Of a DNA stretch of 64,000 nucleotides, positions 9,411-18,290 are shown piece after piece (within the stretch, counting starts at the first letter, position 1; every line of letters starts with the position of its first letter). Position numbers and translations under genes: made by a program. Source of the stretch: Flavobacteriaceae bacterium 3519-10. GTDB taxonomy: Bacteria > Bacteroidota > Bacteroidia > Flavobacteriales > Weeksellaceae. The DNA is taken from NCBI GenBank assembly GCA_000023725.1, contig CP001673.1, positions 2,056,342 to 2,120,341 on the forward strand, in the 5' to 3' direction. The notes beneath the pieces were generated by a model. It was not told the origin of the DNA. It made no database searches and saw only the letters and a program-made list of their open reading frames with translations.

Positions 9411-10549
9411 CAGATATAGATATACTAATCGTCGGTGCCGGTATTTCCGGTGCTACGCTGGCGGAACGCTATGCAAATATTGGTAAAAAAGTACTTATCA
9501 TTGAAAAACGCGATCATATTGCAGGAAACTGTTTCGATTATCTCGACGAAAACGGAATCCTCACCTCAAAATATGGCGCGCACCTATTTCATACCAATGA
9601 AAAGGATGTATGGGAGTATGTGAACCGCTTCGGCGAATGGTATCCGTGGGAACACCGCGTTGTTGCCCGCGTGGACGATAAAACTGTACCAATACCGGTA
9701 AACATCACCACTGTAAACACTTTATTCGGCACCAATATTTCCACTGAGGAAGAAATGAAACAATGGTTAGATAACAACCGTGTAGAATTTTCGCCCGCGA
9801 AAAACGGAGAAGAGGCAGTTTTGAACCGCGTTGGACCTGTGCTTTATGAGAAAATGTTTAAACATTACACCGTAAAGCAGTGGGATAAATATCCGGCCGA
9901 ACTCCATGCATCAGTACTTGAAAGAATTCCGGTGCGAACCAATTATGATGACCGCTATTTTTCGGATGAATTTCAGGCCTTGCCAAAAGGTGGTTATACT
10001 AAGATTTTTGAGCAAATGCTTGATCACCCAAACATCACCGTCTTGCTGAACACCGACTATTTCGACGTGAAAGACCAGTACACAGGATACGAAAAACTGT
10101 TTTATACAGGCCCAGTCGACCGCTTTTTTGAGTTTAAAAAAGAACTTGACAAGCTTGAATACCGCTCCATCAATTTCGTGACTGAGCATCTGGATCAGGA
10201 ATATTTTCAGGAAACTAGCGTCGTGAACTATCCGGGTAATGAAGTGGATTTCACGCGAATTGTAGAATACAAACATTTCGGGAACCAAAAATCAGCGAAA
10301 ACAAGTATCGTGAAGGAATATACAGTGGATGATGGTGAGCCCTACTACCCTGTTCCCAATGAAAAAAACCAGTTGATCTACGAGAAATATAAAGAAGAAG
10401 CAGATAAACTTACAGACGTTTATTTCGTGGGCCGTCTTGCGAATTACAAATATTTCAATATGGATCAGGCCTTTAAGAATGCTTTGGATTTATTTTCGTC
10501 ATTAGAAACGCAAAATCTGAAACATCATGCAACAGGAGCCACTTTTTAA
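9407..10549 (+). CDS. glf: UDP-galactopyranose mutase
   Basis: This 380-residue flavoenzyme converts UDP-galactopyranose to UDP-galactofuranose. It begins with an FAD-binding Rossmann motif (DILIVGAGISGATLAERYA) and an acidic strand end (VLIIEKRDHIAGNCFDY). Further family segments are KYGAHLFHTN, YTVKQWDKYPAEL and a C-terminal VGRLANYKYFNMDQAF. The start is the ATG at 9407, which overlaps the previous stop as ATGA; residues upstream are not family-like. Its 3' end overlaps the next gene by 23 bases. Length is normal for the family. Confidence 0.94.
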   Translation: MTDIDILIVGAGISGATLAERYANIGKKVLIIEKRDHIAGNCFDYLDENGILTSKYGAHLFHTNEKDVWEYVNRFGEWYPWEHRVVARVDDKTVPIPVNITTVNTLFGTNISTEEEMKQWLDNNRVEFSPAKNGEEAVLNRVGPVLYEKMFKHYTVKQWDKYPAELHASVLERIPVRTNYDDRYFSDEFQALPKGGYTKIFEQMLDHPNITVLLNTDYFDVKDQYTGYEKLFYTGPVDRFFEFKKELDKLEYRSINFVTEHLDQEYFQETSVVNYPGNEVDFTRIVEYKHFGNQKSAKTSIVKEYTVDDGEPYYPVPNEKNQLIYEKYKEEADKLTDVYFVGRLANYKYFNMDQAFKNALDLFSSLETQNLKHHATGATF

Positions 10550-11648
10550 AAGCTATTTCATGGGCGGTTTCGAATGCGCAGATCACCTAAACCGCCATGG
10601 AGAGCGCGTAAATCTGCTGAAAGAAACTCAACATGATCAGCGCGCCGAAGAAGATTTCCAACTACTTGCAGACCTTGATATTTATACGGTTCGGGAAGGC
10701 ATTTGCTGGAGCGAAGTTGAAAAAAGACCGTTCGAATATGACTTTTCTGAAGTATTGCAACGGATGCGGGCCGCCGAAAAAAAAGGTATGCAGGTTATCT
10801 GGGATTTAATTCATTTCGGATATCCGGATGGCCTCTTCCCAACTCATCCACAGTTTGCGCACAGATTTGTATCGCTTTGCCGCGCATTTGCTGAATTTTA
10901 TAAACAGAATTCATCAGAGCAGCTGTTGGTGGTTCCGGTAAACGAAATAAGTTTTTTATCGTGGTACTCCGGAGAGAACCGCGGAACAGTGCCGTACGCG
11001 ATACACAACGGTTGGGACATTAAATATCATCTGTGCAAAGTCGCAATTCTGGGGATTGAGGTGTTAAAAGAAATTCTGCCCGATTGCAAGATTGTAATGG
11101 TGGAACCTTTGGTTAAAATTCACTGCAATGGTGACGAACCTGAACATCTGATCCGGAAAAATGAATATCAGTTCGAAGCCATGGACATTATCGGTGGACG
11201 CCTCTGTCCGGAACTTGGAGGTAAAGACGAATATCTTGAAATCTTAGGTTTTAATTATTACTGGAATTGCCAGTGGAAAGGCGAAGGCGAAAGCCTGTGC
11301 TGGCCAGGACCAGACAGGACACCGCTGCACGAACTGCTTCGGTCAGCCTACGAACGATACCGAAAACCTGTATTTCTCTCGGAAACCGGACATTTCGGAG
11401 AGGGCCGCGGTGAATGGCTCAACGAAATTGCGGCGGAATGCCTCACTGCGCAGGAACATGGCGTCGATTTTCATGGAATCTGCCTTTATCCGGTGACCGA
11501 CCGTCCGGATTGGGATAACCTTGCACTCTATCATAATTCGGGGCTTTTCGACCTGGATTTATCCGGCAACCGCATTCCCGATAACGGTTACATTGCTGCC
11601 CTTAAAAACCAACAGGAGCAGCTGGCTTCTTCATTCACTTATTCTTAA
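10527..11648 (+). CDS. Glycoside hydrolase family 1-like protein
   Basis: This 373-residue protein looks like a (beta/alpha)8 GH1-type enzyme. A candidate acid/base glutamate is E140 in VVPVNEISF (the NE pattern), and a candidate nucleophile is E286 in FLSETGHFGEG. Other cues are REGICWSEVEK early and GFNYYWNCQW before the nucleophile strand. It is shorter than classic beta-glucosidases (about 440-480 residues). No signal peptide is seen, so it is probably cytoplasmic. It overlaps glf by 23 bases and precedes a nucleotidyltransferase, so it may act on a glycan intermediate instead of a nutrient. The substrate is unknown. Confidence 0.75.
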   Translation: MQQEPLFKSYFMGGFECADHLNRHGERVNLLKETQHDQRAEEDFQLLADLDIYTVREGICWSEVEKRPFEYDFSEVLQRMRAAEKKGMQVIWDLIHFGYPDGLFPTHPQFAHRFVSLCRAFAEFYKQNSSEQLLVVPVNEISFLSWYSGENRGTVPYAIHNGWDIKYHLCKVAILGIEVLKEILPDCKIVMVEPLVKIHCNGDEPEHLIRKNEYQFEAMDIIGGRLCPELGGKDEYLEILGFNYYWNCQWKGEGESLCWPGPDRTPLHELLRSAYERYRKPVFLSETGHFGEGRGEWLNEIAAECLTAQEHGVDFHGICLYPVTDRPDWDNLALYHNSGLFDLDLSGNRIPDNGYIAALKNQQEQLASSFTYS

Positions 11649-11666
11649 ATATTAAAAAAATACACA

Positions 11667-12137
11667 ATGGAAACTTCAAAAAAAATAATTGGTATCACCT
11701 TCAGCTGCTTCGATCTGCTTCACGCAGGCCATGTGCGTATGCTGGCTGAGGCAAAACAGCAGTGTGATTATCTTATTGTGGGCCTTCAGACCGATCCGAC
11801 TATCGACAGGCCTGAAAAAAACAAGCCGACGCAAACCGTTGTTGAACGTTACATTCAGCTTAAAGGCTGCAAATATGTTGACGAGATTGTGCCCTATACC
11901 ACCGAAAAAGACCTCGAGGATATTCTTAAACTCTACCCAATCGATGTAAGGATTATTGGTGTTGAATATAAGGACAAGGAGTTTACCGGCAGAGATTTCT
12001 GCGAGAGAAAGAATATTAAACTATTTTATAATGAACGCAATCACCGTTTTTCGAGTACCAATTTACGCAAGGAAGTCTATAAACGAGAAAGTCTTAAACT
12101 GAACGGTGCAAGTCATGGAATGGAGAAAATCAGTTGA
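11667..12137 (+). CDS. Cytidylyltransferase-like nucleotidyltransferase (TagD/RfaE-C type)
   Basis: This 156-residue protein has the HxGH signature (FDLLHAGHVRML, residues about 17-28) and a C-terminal HRFSSTNLRKEV, corresponding to the ISSTxIR-type motif of CTP:glycerol-3-phosphate and related nucleotidyltransferases. Such enzymes activate small phosphates (glycerol-3-P, heptose-1-P and similar) as CDP or ADP derivatives. The exact substrate cannot be told. It is the last gene of the four-gene cluster starting at 8319, 18 bases after the GH1-like gene. Confidence 0.85.
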   Translation: METSKKIIGITFSCFDLLHAGHVRMLAEAKQQCDYLIVGLQTDPTIDRPEKNKPTQTVVERYIQLKGCKYVDEIVPYTTEKDLEDILKLYPIDVRIIGVEYKDKEFTGRDFCERKNIKLFYNERNHRFSSTNLRKEVYKRESLKLNGASHGMEKIS

Positions 12138-12194
12138 TTTAGTAGACTGAAAACAGCGCTGAATAAACCGTTAACGTTCACAAATAAAATCCAG

Positions 12195-12854
12195 ATGAAA
12201 AAATTCTTTTATCATAATGGTCTCTCCATTGTGTTTCTTTCTCTGTTCTTCGTGACGTTTGGCGGACAGATTTATTTCGGAATTCAGGAGCATAACAAAG
12301 ATCTCGCAGAATGGGGCGGACATCAGGTTAATCTGTGGTCCTACCTGAAATCAGGGCATTTTTTTGAAGCAACATTCGAAAACTGGGAAAGCGAATTTCT
12401 GCAGATGGCACTGTTCGTTTGGTTCACGATTTTTCTGCGCCAAAAAGGTTCTTCAGAATCGAAAAAATGCGATGGCGAAACCAATGAAGTAGACCGAGAA
12501 CCTTCGCCAGGCAGAGAAGATGCTCCGTGGCCTGTTAAAAAAGGCGGTTTGTGGCTTCAACTTTACAAAAACTCGCTTACTTACGTGCTGTTTCTGTTGT
12601 TCGTTCTCTCGTTCGTCCTCCATATTTATGGAAGCTTTAAAGATGAAAACACCGAAAATTTACTTCAGGGCAAAGCTCCCGAAAAACTAGAAGACTATCT
12701 TCTCGGCTCGCGGCTTTGGTTTGAATCGTTTCAGAACTGGCAAAGCGAGTTCCTCTCCATTTTTGCCATTATCATTCTGTCTATATTCCTGCGGCAAAAA
12801 GGGTCTTCACAGTCCAAACCCGTTGACGCACCGCACGCTGAAACCGGAGAATAA
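12195..12854 (+). CDS. DUF6766-like membrane protein with internal duplication
   Basis: This 219-residue protein has four likely membrane segments (about 12-30, 68-84, 126-146 and 184-202). It consists of two similar halves. Each ends in an 'ENWESEFLQ.. / QNWQSEFLS..' helix followed by a hydrophobic segment and FLRQKGSS plus a charged tail. This resembles the family I recall as DUF6766, whose function is unknown. A charged, probably cytoplasmic linker (about 85-120) joins the halves. It lies between the glycan cluster and a ferritin-like stress protein, with 57 and 142 bases on either side. Confidence 0.7.
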   Translation: MKKFFYHNGLSIVFLSLFFVTFGGQIYFGIQEHNKDLAEWGGHQVNLWSYLKSGHFFEATFENWESEFLQMALFVWFTIFLRQKGSSESKKCDGETNEVDREPSPGREDAPWPVKKGGLWLQLYKNSLTYVLFLLFVLSFVLHIYGSFKDENTENLLQGKAPEKLEDYLLGSRLWFESFQNWQSEFLSIFAIIILSIFLRQKGSSQSKPVDAPHAETGE

Positions 12855-12996
12855 CGCATTGAATATCATGATATTATATTTATGCTCAGCAATTCCTAGA
12901 CACTGAATTTAACTATCAGATCAAGTCTATGGTATCATATTTGTAAGTTTCCGATCAATCAAATCACACCACAATATTAACATTAAAAAAATCATC

Positions 12997-13524
12997 ATGG
13001 CTAAGACTGCAACAGACAAGATCAAACCCGCAACGGATGCGGCGGAGAGTTTAAGAGAATTTCTGGTAGACGGATTAAAAGATTTATACTGGGCTGAAAA
13101 AGCATTAGCGAAGGCACTGCCTAAGATGGCTAAAAACGCCACTTCTCCAAAATTACAGCAAGCACTTACCAAACACCTCGAAGAGACCCAAAATCAGGCA
13201 ACCCGCCTTGAGGATGCCTTCAAAGCATTGGGCGAAAAAGCAAAAGCAGAAAAATGCGACGCAATGGACGGGCTTATAAAAGAGGCCGACGATATTATGA
13301 AAGAAACAGAACCGGGTCCGGTGCGTGATGCTGCAATTATTGCAGCTGCACAAAAGGTTGAGCATTATGAAATCGCTTCATATGGTACGCTCGCTACGTA
13401 TGCTAAACTTTTAGGTGAAAAGGAGGCGCTGGATCTTTTAAAAGCCACTTTAGCTGAAGAAAAAACCTGCGATACCGATCTGACCAAACTCGCAGTTTCG
13501 GAGATTAATCTGAAAGCAAAATAA
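12997..13524 (+). CDS. YciF-type ferritin-like protein (DUF892)
   Basis: This 175-residue, helix-rich soluble protein begins after a Lys/Ala-rich tail with LREFLVDGLKDLYWAEKALAKA. It contains HLEETQNQATRLEDAF and VEHYEIASYGTLATYAKLLG. These supply the acidic and histidine residues of a ferritin-like four-helix bundle as in YciE/YciF (DUF892). Members are linked to stress responses in other bacteria; the biochemical role is not established. It is probably monocistronic, with a strong terminator 24 bases after the stop. Confidence 0.9.
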   Translation: MAKTATDKIKPATDAAESLREFLVDGLKDLYWAEKALAKALPKMAKNATSPKLQQALTKHLEETQNQATRLEDAFKALGEKAKAEKCDAMDGLIKEADDIMKETEPGPVRDAAIIAAAQKVEHYEIASYGTLATYAKLLGEKEALDLLKATLAEEKTCDTDLTKLAVSEINLKAK

Positions 13525-13547
13525 CGAGCTTTATATCGTTAAATACA

Positions 13548-13580
13548 GAAGCCGACCCTTTTGGGTCGGCTTCTTATTTT
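13548..13580. terminator. Intrinsic terminator between convergent genes
   Basis: An 11-bp perfect stem, GAAGCCGACCC (13548-13558) with GGGTCGGCTTC (13563-13573), has a TTTT loop and is followed by a T-rich run on the plus strand. It closes the ferritin-like gene and may also serve the RlpA-like gene that ends at 13594 on the other strand, although the minus-strand tail is less T-rich. Confidence 0.85.
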
Positions 13581-13593
13581 TTCTTTTACAATT

Positions 13594-13965
13594 TTAGTCT
13601 ATAATTTCGTATTCTACCGGCATTGTTCCGCGGGCGACGTTCCCTATCTCATCAAATGCTGCTTTAGACAGATCCAGTGCTCTGGAAGAATGGAAAGGTC
13701 CGCGGTCGTTCACTTTCACTATTACACTTTTTCCTGTGCGAAGGTTTGTTACTTTTAGTTTAGTTCCAAACGGTAAGGTGCGGTTTGCTGCTGTAAGTTT
13801 TGTATTGTGGAAGATTTCTCCACTTGCAGTTTTCCTGCCATTAAACTTGTCGTGATAATAAGACGCCATACTTGTGCGGGAGTCGCTGGCATTATACTTG
13901 TTAAAAGAATAAATACCAAGTGTTGAAATCATCATTATGATTAGGAGTGTTGCTCTTTGCATCAT
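13594..13965 (-). CDS. RlpA-like double-psi beta-barrel protein
   Basis: This 123-residue protein has an N-terminal hydrophobic segment (about residues 5-21), probably a signal peptide or anchor. A double-psi beta-barrel domain follows, with MASYYHDKFNGRKTASGE, TLPFGTKLKV and VKVNDRGPFHSSRALDLS. RlpA proteins act on peptidoglycan in the envelope (lytic transglycosylase activity on denuded glycan is known in Pseudomonas). This version has only the barrel and no SPOR domain. It is monocistronic with a well-formed promoter at 13997-14025. Confidence 0.87.
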   Translation of the reverse strand: MMQRATLLIIMMISTLGIYSFNKYNASDSRTSMASYYHDKFNGRKTASGEIFHNTKLTAANRTLPFGTKLKVTNLRTGKSVIVKVNDRGPFHSSRALDLSKAAFDEIGNVARGTMPVEYEIID

Positions 13966-13996
13966 GCTGAATTGTTTTTTGTTGGTTTTGACTCTG

Positions 13997-14025
13997 CAAA
14001 TTTATTCTATAAAGCACTTTTGCAA
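13997..14025 (-). promoter_or_regulatory. Promoter of the RlpA-like gene
   Basis: On the minus strand, TTG (14023-14025) is followed after 18 bases by TAAATTTG (13997-14004). This is a full match to the Bacteroidota sigma-A type promoter TTG-N17-23-TAnnTTTG, 32 bases upstream of the ATG. The remainder of the gap to 14220 is A/T-rich with many GTTAA/TTAAC words and no gene. Confidence 0.7.
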
Positions 14026-14220
14026 CTATTGAGAGGTTAAAGTCCGTTAAGGTATTGTTAATATTTTGTTAAGAACCTTTGCGTTTCCGCTATTCATGGT
14101 AGCTCGCGGGATTTGTTAATTTGTGTTAAAAATAGCCTTAAAACCTTAACAAAATTAACAAAAAAAGCCATTTTTGGCATACTATCTTTTCTTAACACAC
14201 TAACTTCAAGCAGTATACAG

Positions 14221-14256
14221 TAAAAAATAAGACTTTCAGAAAAATCTGAAAGTCTT
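14221..14256 (-). terminator. Intrinsic terminator after rimO
   Basis: On the minus strand a 12-bp perfect stem (14245-14256 with 14229-14240, core AAGACTTTCAGA) has a TTTT loop and is followed by a T-rich run (complement of 14221-14228). It is 31 bases beyond the rimO stop. Confidence 0.82.
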
Positions 14257-14286
14257 TAGTTAATTGGATTAGGGAAAAAGCAATTT

Positions 14287-15609
14287 TTATCCTAAAAATT
14301 CATTATTCGTTACCACTTCACCGTACAGATCGAATTCTTCAGCAGAAGTTATTCTGATATTTTCAAATGTACCAATTGCCAGATAAGTGTTTTCGGCTGA
14401 TACCAGAACGGTATTGTCAACGTCAGGAGAATCGAATTCCGTTCGGCCTACAAAATAGTTGCCTTCTTTACGGTCGAAAATACAGCGGAAGGTTTTCCCG
14501 ATCTTTTCCTGGTTTTTCTCCCATGAAATCTGAGACTGCAGTTCCATAATTTCTTCAACACGCGCTTCTTTCACCTCCTGCTGTACGTTATCTTCAAGCA
14601 CAAACGCGGTGGTATTTTCTTCATGCGAATAGGTGAAGCAACCCAGGCGGTCGAAACGCTGCGTACGCACCCATTCTTTCATTTCCTGAAAACGCTCTTC
14701 AGTTTCGCCCGGAAACCCTACAATCAGGGTTGTTCTGATCGCCATATTCGGAACTTTCTCGCGGAATTTATCAAGAAGTGCATTTGTTTTCTCGTGTGAG
14801 GTTCCGCGCTTCATCGCTTTCAGAATATCTGAATTGATGTGCTGCAGTGGGATATCAATATAATTACAAACCTTGGGTTCGTTTTTAATGATTTCCAAAA
14901 CGTCCTCCGGAAAACCCGTTGGGAATGCGTAATGCAGACGGATCCATTCGATACCGTCCACTTTCACGAGACGTAAAAGCAAATCTCCTAACGCGCGTTT
15001 TTTATAAAGATCAAGACCGTAATAGGTAAGATCCTGTGCAATTAAAATAAGTTCCTTAACCCCTTTCTTTGCGAGTTTTTCGGCTTCGATCACCAAATTT
15101 TCGATCGGTGTTGAAATGTTTTTCCCGCGCATTAAAGGTATTGCGCAGAAAGAACATGGCCGGTCGCAGCCTTCAGCAATCTTCAAGTACGCAAAATGCT
15201 TCGGCGTAGTGGTCATCCGTTCGCCAATAAGTTCATGCTTATAATCTGCGCCTAACTGCTTAAGTAAAATCGGAAGGTCTCTCGTTCCAAAATACTGGTC
15301 CACATCCGGAATTTCACGAATCAGATCCGGTTTGTAACGTTCCGAAAGACAGCCTGTAACAAAAACCTTTTCAACTTCACCGCGGTTTTTGGCTTCAACA
15401 AAATCGAGGATGGTATTGATTGATTCTTCCTTTGCATTATCGATAAATCCGCAGGTATTGATCACCACGATGTCGCCGCGGTCTTCGTGTACCACTTTTT
15501 TGCCGTTGGCCTGTAGCTGGCCCATCAGTACTTCGGAATCGTATACGTTTTTTGAGCAACCTAAAGTTACGATGTTGATCTGTTTTTTTCCTACTGATTT
15601 TGTTCTCAT
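14287..15609 (-). CDS. rimO: Ribosomal protein S12 methylthiotransferase
   Basis: This 440-residue radical-SAM enzyme adds a methylthio group to an aspartate of ribosomal protein S12. The N-terminal UPF0004 domain has the three cysteines of the auxiliary iron-sulfur cluster (VTLGCSKN, VINTCGFI, VTGCLSER). The radical-SAM motif is CDRPCSFC (CxxxCxxC). The C-terminal TRAM domain follows (about 375-440). The segment IPLQHINSDILKAMKRGT is typical for RimO/MiaB, and the overall shortness and CSKN opening favour RimO. It is transcribed alone, with its own terminator. Confidence 0.95.
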   Translation of the reverse strand: MRTKSVGKKQINIVTLGCSKNVYDSEVLMGQLQANGKKVVHEDRGDIVVINTCGFIDNAKEESINTILDFVEAKNRGEVEKVFVTGCLSERYKPDLIREIPDVDQYFGTRDLPILLKQLGADYKHELIGERMTTTPKHFAYLKIAEGCDRPCSFCAIPLMRGKNISTPIENLVIEAEKLAKKGVKELILIAQDLTYYGLDLYKKRALGDLLLRLVKVDGIEWIRLHYAFPTGFPEDVLEIIKNEPKVCNYIDIPLQHINSDILKAMKRGTSHEKTNALLDKFREKVPNMAIRTTLIVGFPGETEERFQEMKEWVRTQRFDRLGCFTYSHEENTTAFVLEDNVQQEVKEARVEEIMELQSQISWEKNQEKIGKTFRCIFDRKEGNYFVGRTEFDSPDVDNTVLVSAENTYLAIGTFENIRITSAEEFDLYGEVVTNNEFLG

Positions 15610-15662
15610 AAATGATTGAAATTGAATGTCGGAGCTGAAATATTTTGTGGGTGCAAATTTAG

Positions 15663-15698
15663 CAATAAAAAAAAGACTTTAAGATTTTACTTAAAGTC
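15663..15698 (-). terminator. Intrinsic terminator after rfbA
   Basis: On the minus strand a 9-bp stem (15690-15698 with 15675-15683, GACTTTAAG) is followed by a run of T (complement of 15667-15674). It marks the end of the polysaccharide gene run, 27 bases after the rfbA stop. Confidence 0.75.
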
Positions 15699-15724
15699 CT
15701 CATAAATAATTAAGTTGAAAGCTT

Positions 15725-16582
15725 TTACACGAGCGCTTTCAAATAATCGCCGTAGCCGCTTTTGCCGTATTTGGCAGCAGCTTGCAATAATTGTTCACGG
15801 TTGATAAAACCTTTGGAGTACGCAATTTCCTCGATGCAAGAAATCTTGAAACCCTGTCGTTTTTCAAGAACTTTTACAAATTCCGAAGCCTCATGAAGCG
15901 AATCGAAAGTGCCGGTATCGAGCCAGGCAGTTCCGCGAGACATTACGCCTACTTCAAGTTCGCCCTTTTCAAGATAAATCCTGTTAACATCAGTAATCTC
16001 AAGTTCACCTCGCGGCGAAGGCTTCAGATTTTTAGCAATTTCAACCACGGAATTATCATAAAAATACAATCCGGGAACAGCAAAATTAGACTTTGGCTCG
16101 TCGGGTTTTTCTTCGATTGAAATAGCCTTCAGATTGTCATCAAATTCCACTACACCATATCTTTCCGGATCTGAAACCTGATAGGCGAAAACGCAGCCGC
16201 CTTTCACATTGGTTTTTGACGCCAATAATTTTGGCAAACCAGCGCCGTAAAAGATATTGTCACCTAAAACCAGCGCTACAGAATCGTCGCCGATGAATTC
16301 TTCGCCCAAAATAAAGGCTTGTGCCAATCCATCCGGACTTGGCTGCACTTTATATTGAATTTTACAACCGATCGCAGAACCGTCGCCCAAAAGTTTAATA
16401 AAACCTTGCTGATCGTGGGGTGTCGTGATGATCAGAATATCTTTTATACCTGCCAACAGCAGCGTAGAGAGCGGATAATAGATCATCGGTTTGTCGTAAA
16501 CCGGCATCAGCTGTTTGCTTACCGCGATGGTTAACGGATAAAGTCTTGTACCGGAGCCGCCGGCGAGGATAATTCCTTTCAT
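15725..16582 (-). CDS. rfbA: Glucose-1-phosphate thymidylyltransferase
   Basis: This 285-residue enzyme makes dTDP-glucose from dTTP and glucose-1-phosphate, the first step to dTDP-deoxysugars. Signatures: [13 protein letters not shown] at the N-terminus, [28 protein letters not shown], and [14 protein letters not shown] near the C-terminus. Length is normal. The start abuts rfbB with one base between them, so the two are coupled. It is the last gene of the polysaccharide locus in the direction of transcription. Confidence 0.96.
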   Translation of the reverse strand: MKGIILAGGSGTRLYPLTIAVSKQLMPVYDKPMIYYPLSTLLLAGIKDILIITTPHDQQGFIKLLGDGSAIGCKIQYKVQPSPDGLAQAFILGEEFIGDDSVALVLGDNIFYGAGLPKLLASKTNVKGGCVFAYQVSDPERYGVVEFDDNLKAISIEEKPDEPKSNFAVPGLYFYDNSVVEIAKNLKPSPRGELEITDVNRIYLEKGELEVGVMSRGTAWLDTGTFDSLHEASEFVKVLEKRQGFKISCIEEIAYSKGFINREQLLQAAAKYGKSGYGDYLKALV

Positions 16583-16583
16583 C

Positions 16584-17663
16584 TTAACTGTATTGTTTAT
16601 CGTAATATTTCTGATAATCGCCGCTCGTCACGTGGTCCAGCCATTCTTTGTTTTCAAGAAACCAGTCTATTGTTTTGGCAAGACCCTGCTCAAAAGTTAC
16701 GGAAGGATACCAGCCCAATTCTTTATTGAGTTTGGTAGCATCAATTGCATAGCGTTTATCATGTCCGGGTCTGTCTTTAACGTATGTGATCAGTTTCTCT
16801 GAATGACCGGCAGGGTTGCCGAGTTTTTCATCCATCTGCTTAATAAGTTCTTTCACCAAATCAATATTCTGCCATTCGTTGAAACCGCCAATATTGTATG
16901 TTTCACCCGTTTTTGCCTCAAAGAATATCTGATGGATAGCTTTCGCATGATCGATCACAAAAAGCCAGTCGCGCGTATATTTTCCGTCACCGTAAATAGG
17001 AAGCGGTTTTCCGTTAAGAATATTTGAGATGCAGAGTGGAATTAATTTCTCAGGGAAATGGTTCGGTCCGTAATTATTTGAACAGTTCGAGACGATAAAT
17101 GGCATTCCGTACGTGTTTCCATAAGCGCGTACCAAATGGTCGGATGCCGCTTTACTCGCTGAATACGGCGATTGTGGATCGTAAGCGGTAGTTTCTAAAA
17201 AGAAACCTGTTTCGCCCAAACTTCCGTAAACCTCATCTGTAGAAACGTGGTAAAAAAGATTATTTCGGGTTTCATCAGGGAAGCTGCCGTGCTGATGATC
17301 GGGGTTTAAAGTCCAGAATTCACGGCATAGATTCAGCAAATTAGCCGTACCGTTTACATTTGTATTGATAAATGCATTTGGATCAGTTATGCTTCGGTCC
17401 ACATGGCTTTCGGCTGCAAGATGAAGTACAGCATCGGGTCTATGTTTTTCGAAAACCTTCCTGAGCTCGTCTACATTAGTGATATCTGCTTTTTCGAAAA
17501 CGTAATTGGGTTCGTTTTCGATATCTTTTAAATTTTCAAGATTTCCGGCGTAGGTTAATGCATCGAGATTGATGACCTTTTTGTCGGGGTTATTCTTCAC
17601 GAATTCACGAACGACGTGCGAACCGATAAATCCGGCGCCGCCGGTGATGAGGATTGAGTGCAT
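16584..17663 (-). CDS. rfbB: dTDP-glucose 4,6-dehydratase
   Basis: This 359-residue extended short-chain dehydrogenase converts dTDP-glucose to dTDP-4-keto-6-deoxyglucose. It shows the NAD-binding [11 protein letters not shown], the [15 protein letters not shown] region with the YxxxK catalytic pair, and the family segments [11 protein letters not shown] and [10 protein letters not shown]. Its product is the branch point for both RfbC and the FdtA-like isomerases encoded at 31583-32393. A 76-base gap with short repeats separates it from rfbC upstream. Confidence 0.96.
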   Translation of the reverse strand: MHSILITGGAGFIGSHVVREFVKNNPDKKVINLDALTYAGNLENLKDIENEPNYVFEKADITNVDELRKVFEKHRPDAVLHLAAESHVDRSITDPNAFINTNVNGTANLLNLCREFWTLNPDHQHGSFPDETRNNLFYHVSTDEVYGSLGETGFFLETTAYDPQSPYSASKAASDHLVRAYGNTYGMPFIVSNCSNNYGPNHFPEKLIPLCISNILNGKPLPIYGDGKYTRDWLFVIDHAKAIHQIFFEAKTGETYNIGGFNEWQNIDLVKELIKQMDEKLGNPAGHSEKLITYVKDRPGHDKRYAIDATKLNKELGWYPSVTFEQGLAKTIDWFLENKEWLDHVTSGDYQKYYDKQYS

Positions 17664-17739
17664 ATTTTGAGTGGGTGCTGGTTATTGAGTAATTGGGTTA
17701 CGGAATAATTGGGTTGTTGGGTGATGAGTAATTACCTTA
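17664..17739. repeat. Short repeats between rfbC and rfbB
   Basis: The gap contains GAGTAATT twice and TAATTGGGTT twice within a G/T-rich, low-complexity stretch. No hairpin or promoter was recognised. It interrupts an otherwise tightly packed gene run. Confidence 0.45.
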
Positions 17740-18285
17740 TTAAAAATTTCTCTCTGAAAAAGTTGGCAAATGGCGGTCTTTTTCTGAAAGAAGAATGTCA
17801 TTCTCAGGAAGTTTCCAGTCGATATTTAGATCCTTATCGTTCCAGATTACGCTTCCTTCGGATTCTTTATGGTAGAAATTGTCGCATTTATAACTGAAAA
17901 CGGCCGTTTCACTCAACACCGAAAAACCGTGGCCGAAACCTCGCGGAACATAAAGCTGAAGCTTATTTTCGGGAGAAAGTTCTACGCCGAACCATTGCCC
18001 GAAAGTAGGCGAACTCTCACGCAGATCCACAGCGACATCGAAAACTTTTCCTTCAAGACACGACACCAGTTTGGCCTGGGCATGGTCGCCCTTCTGCAAA
18101 TGGATTCCACGCAAAACACCGTAGGTTGATTTCGAAATATTGTCCTGTACGAAATGCCCGTTCAGTCCGGTGAGGTCCTCCCATTTCTTTTCATTAAATT
18201 TTTCGTAGAAATAACCTCTCTCATCTCCGATGATGGTGGGCTCAATTATGTAACAGTCCTTCAGAGGAGTTTTCTTAATATTCAT
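17740..18285 (-). CDS. rfbC: dTDP-4-dehydrorhamnose 3,5-epimerase
   Basis: This 181-residue cupin-fold enzyme shows the RmlC signatures YFYEKFNEKKWEDLTG, FVQDNISKSTYGVLRGIHLQ (with the active-site histidine in RGIHLQ), LVSCLEGKVFDVAVDLR and VPRGFGHGFSVLSE. It epimerises C3 and C5 of the dTDP-4-keto-6-deoxyhexose. The usual next enzyme, RfbD reductase, is not found in this window, so L-rhamnose synthesis would need a gene elsewhere. Confidence 0.94.
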   Translation of the reverse strand: MNIKKTPLKDCYIIEPTIIGDERGYFYEKFNEKKWEDLTGLNGHFVQDNISKSTYGVLRGIHLQKGDHAQAKLVSCLEGKVFDVAVDLRESSPTFGQWFGVELSPENKLQLYVPRGFGHGFSVLSETAVFSYKCDNFYHKESEGSVIWNDKDLNIDWKLPENDILLSEKDRHLPTFSERNF

Positions 18286-18290
18286 AATTA

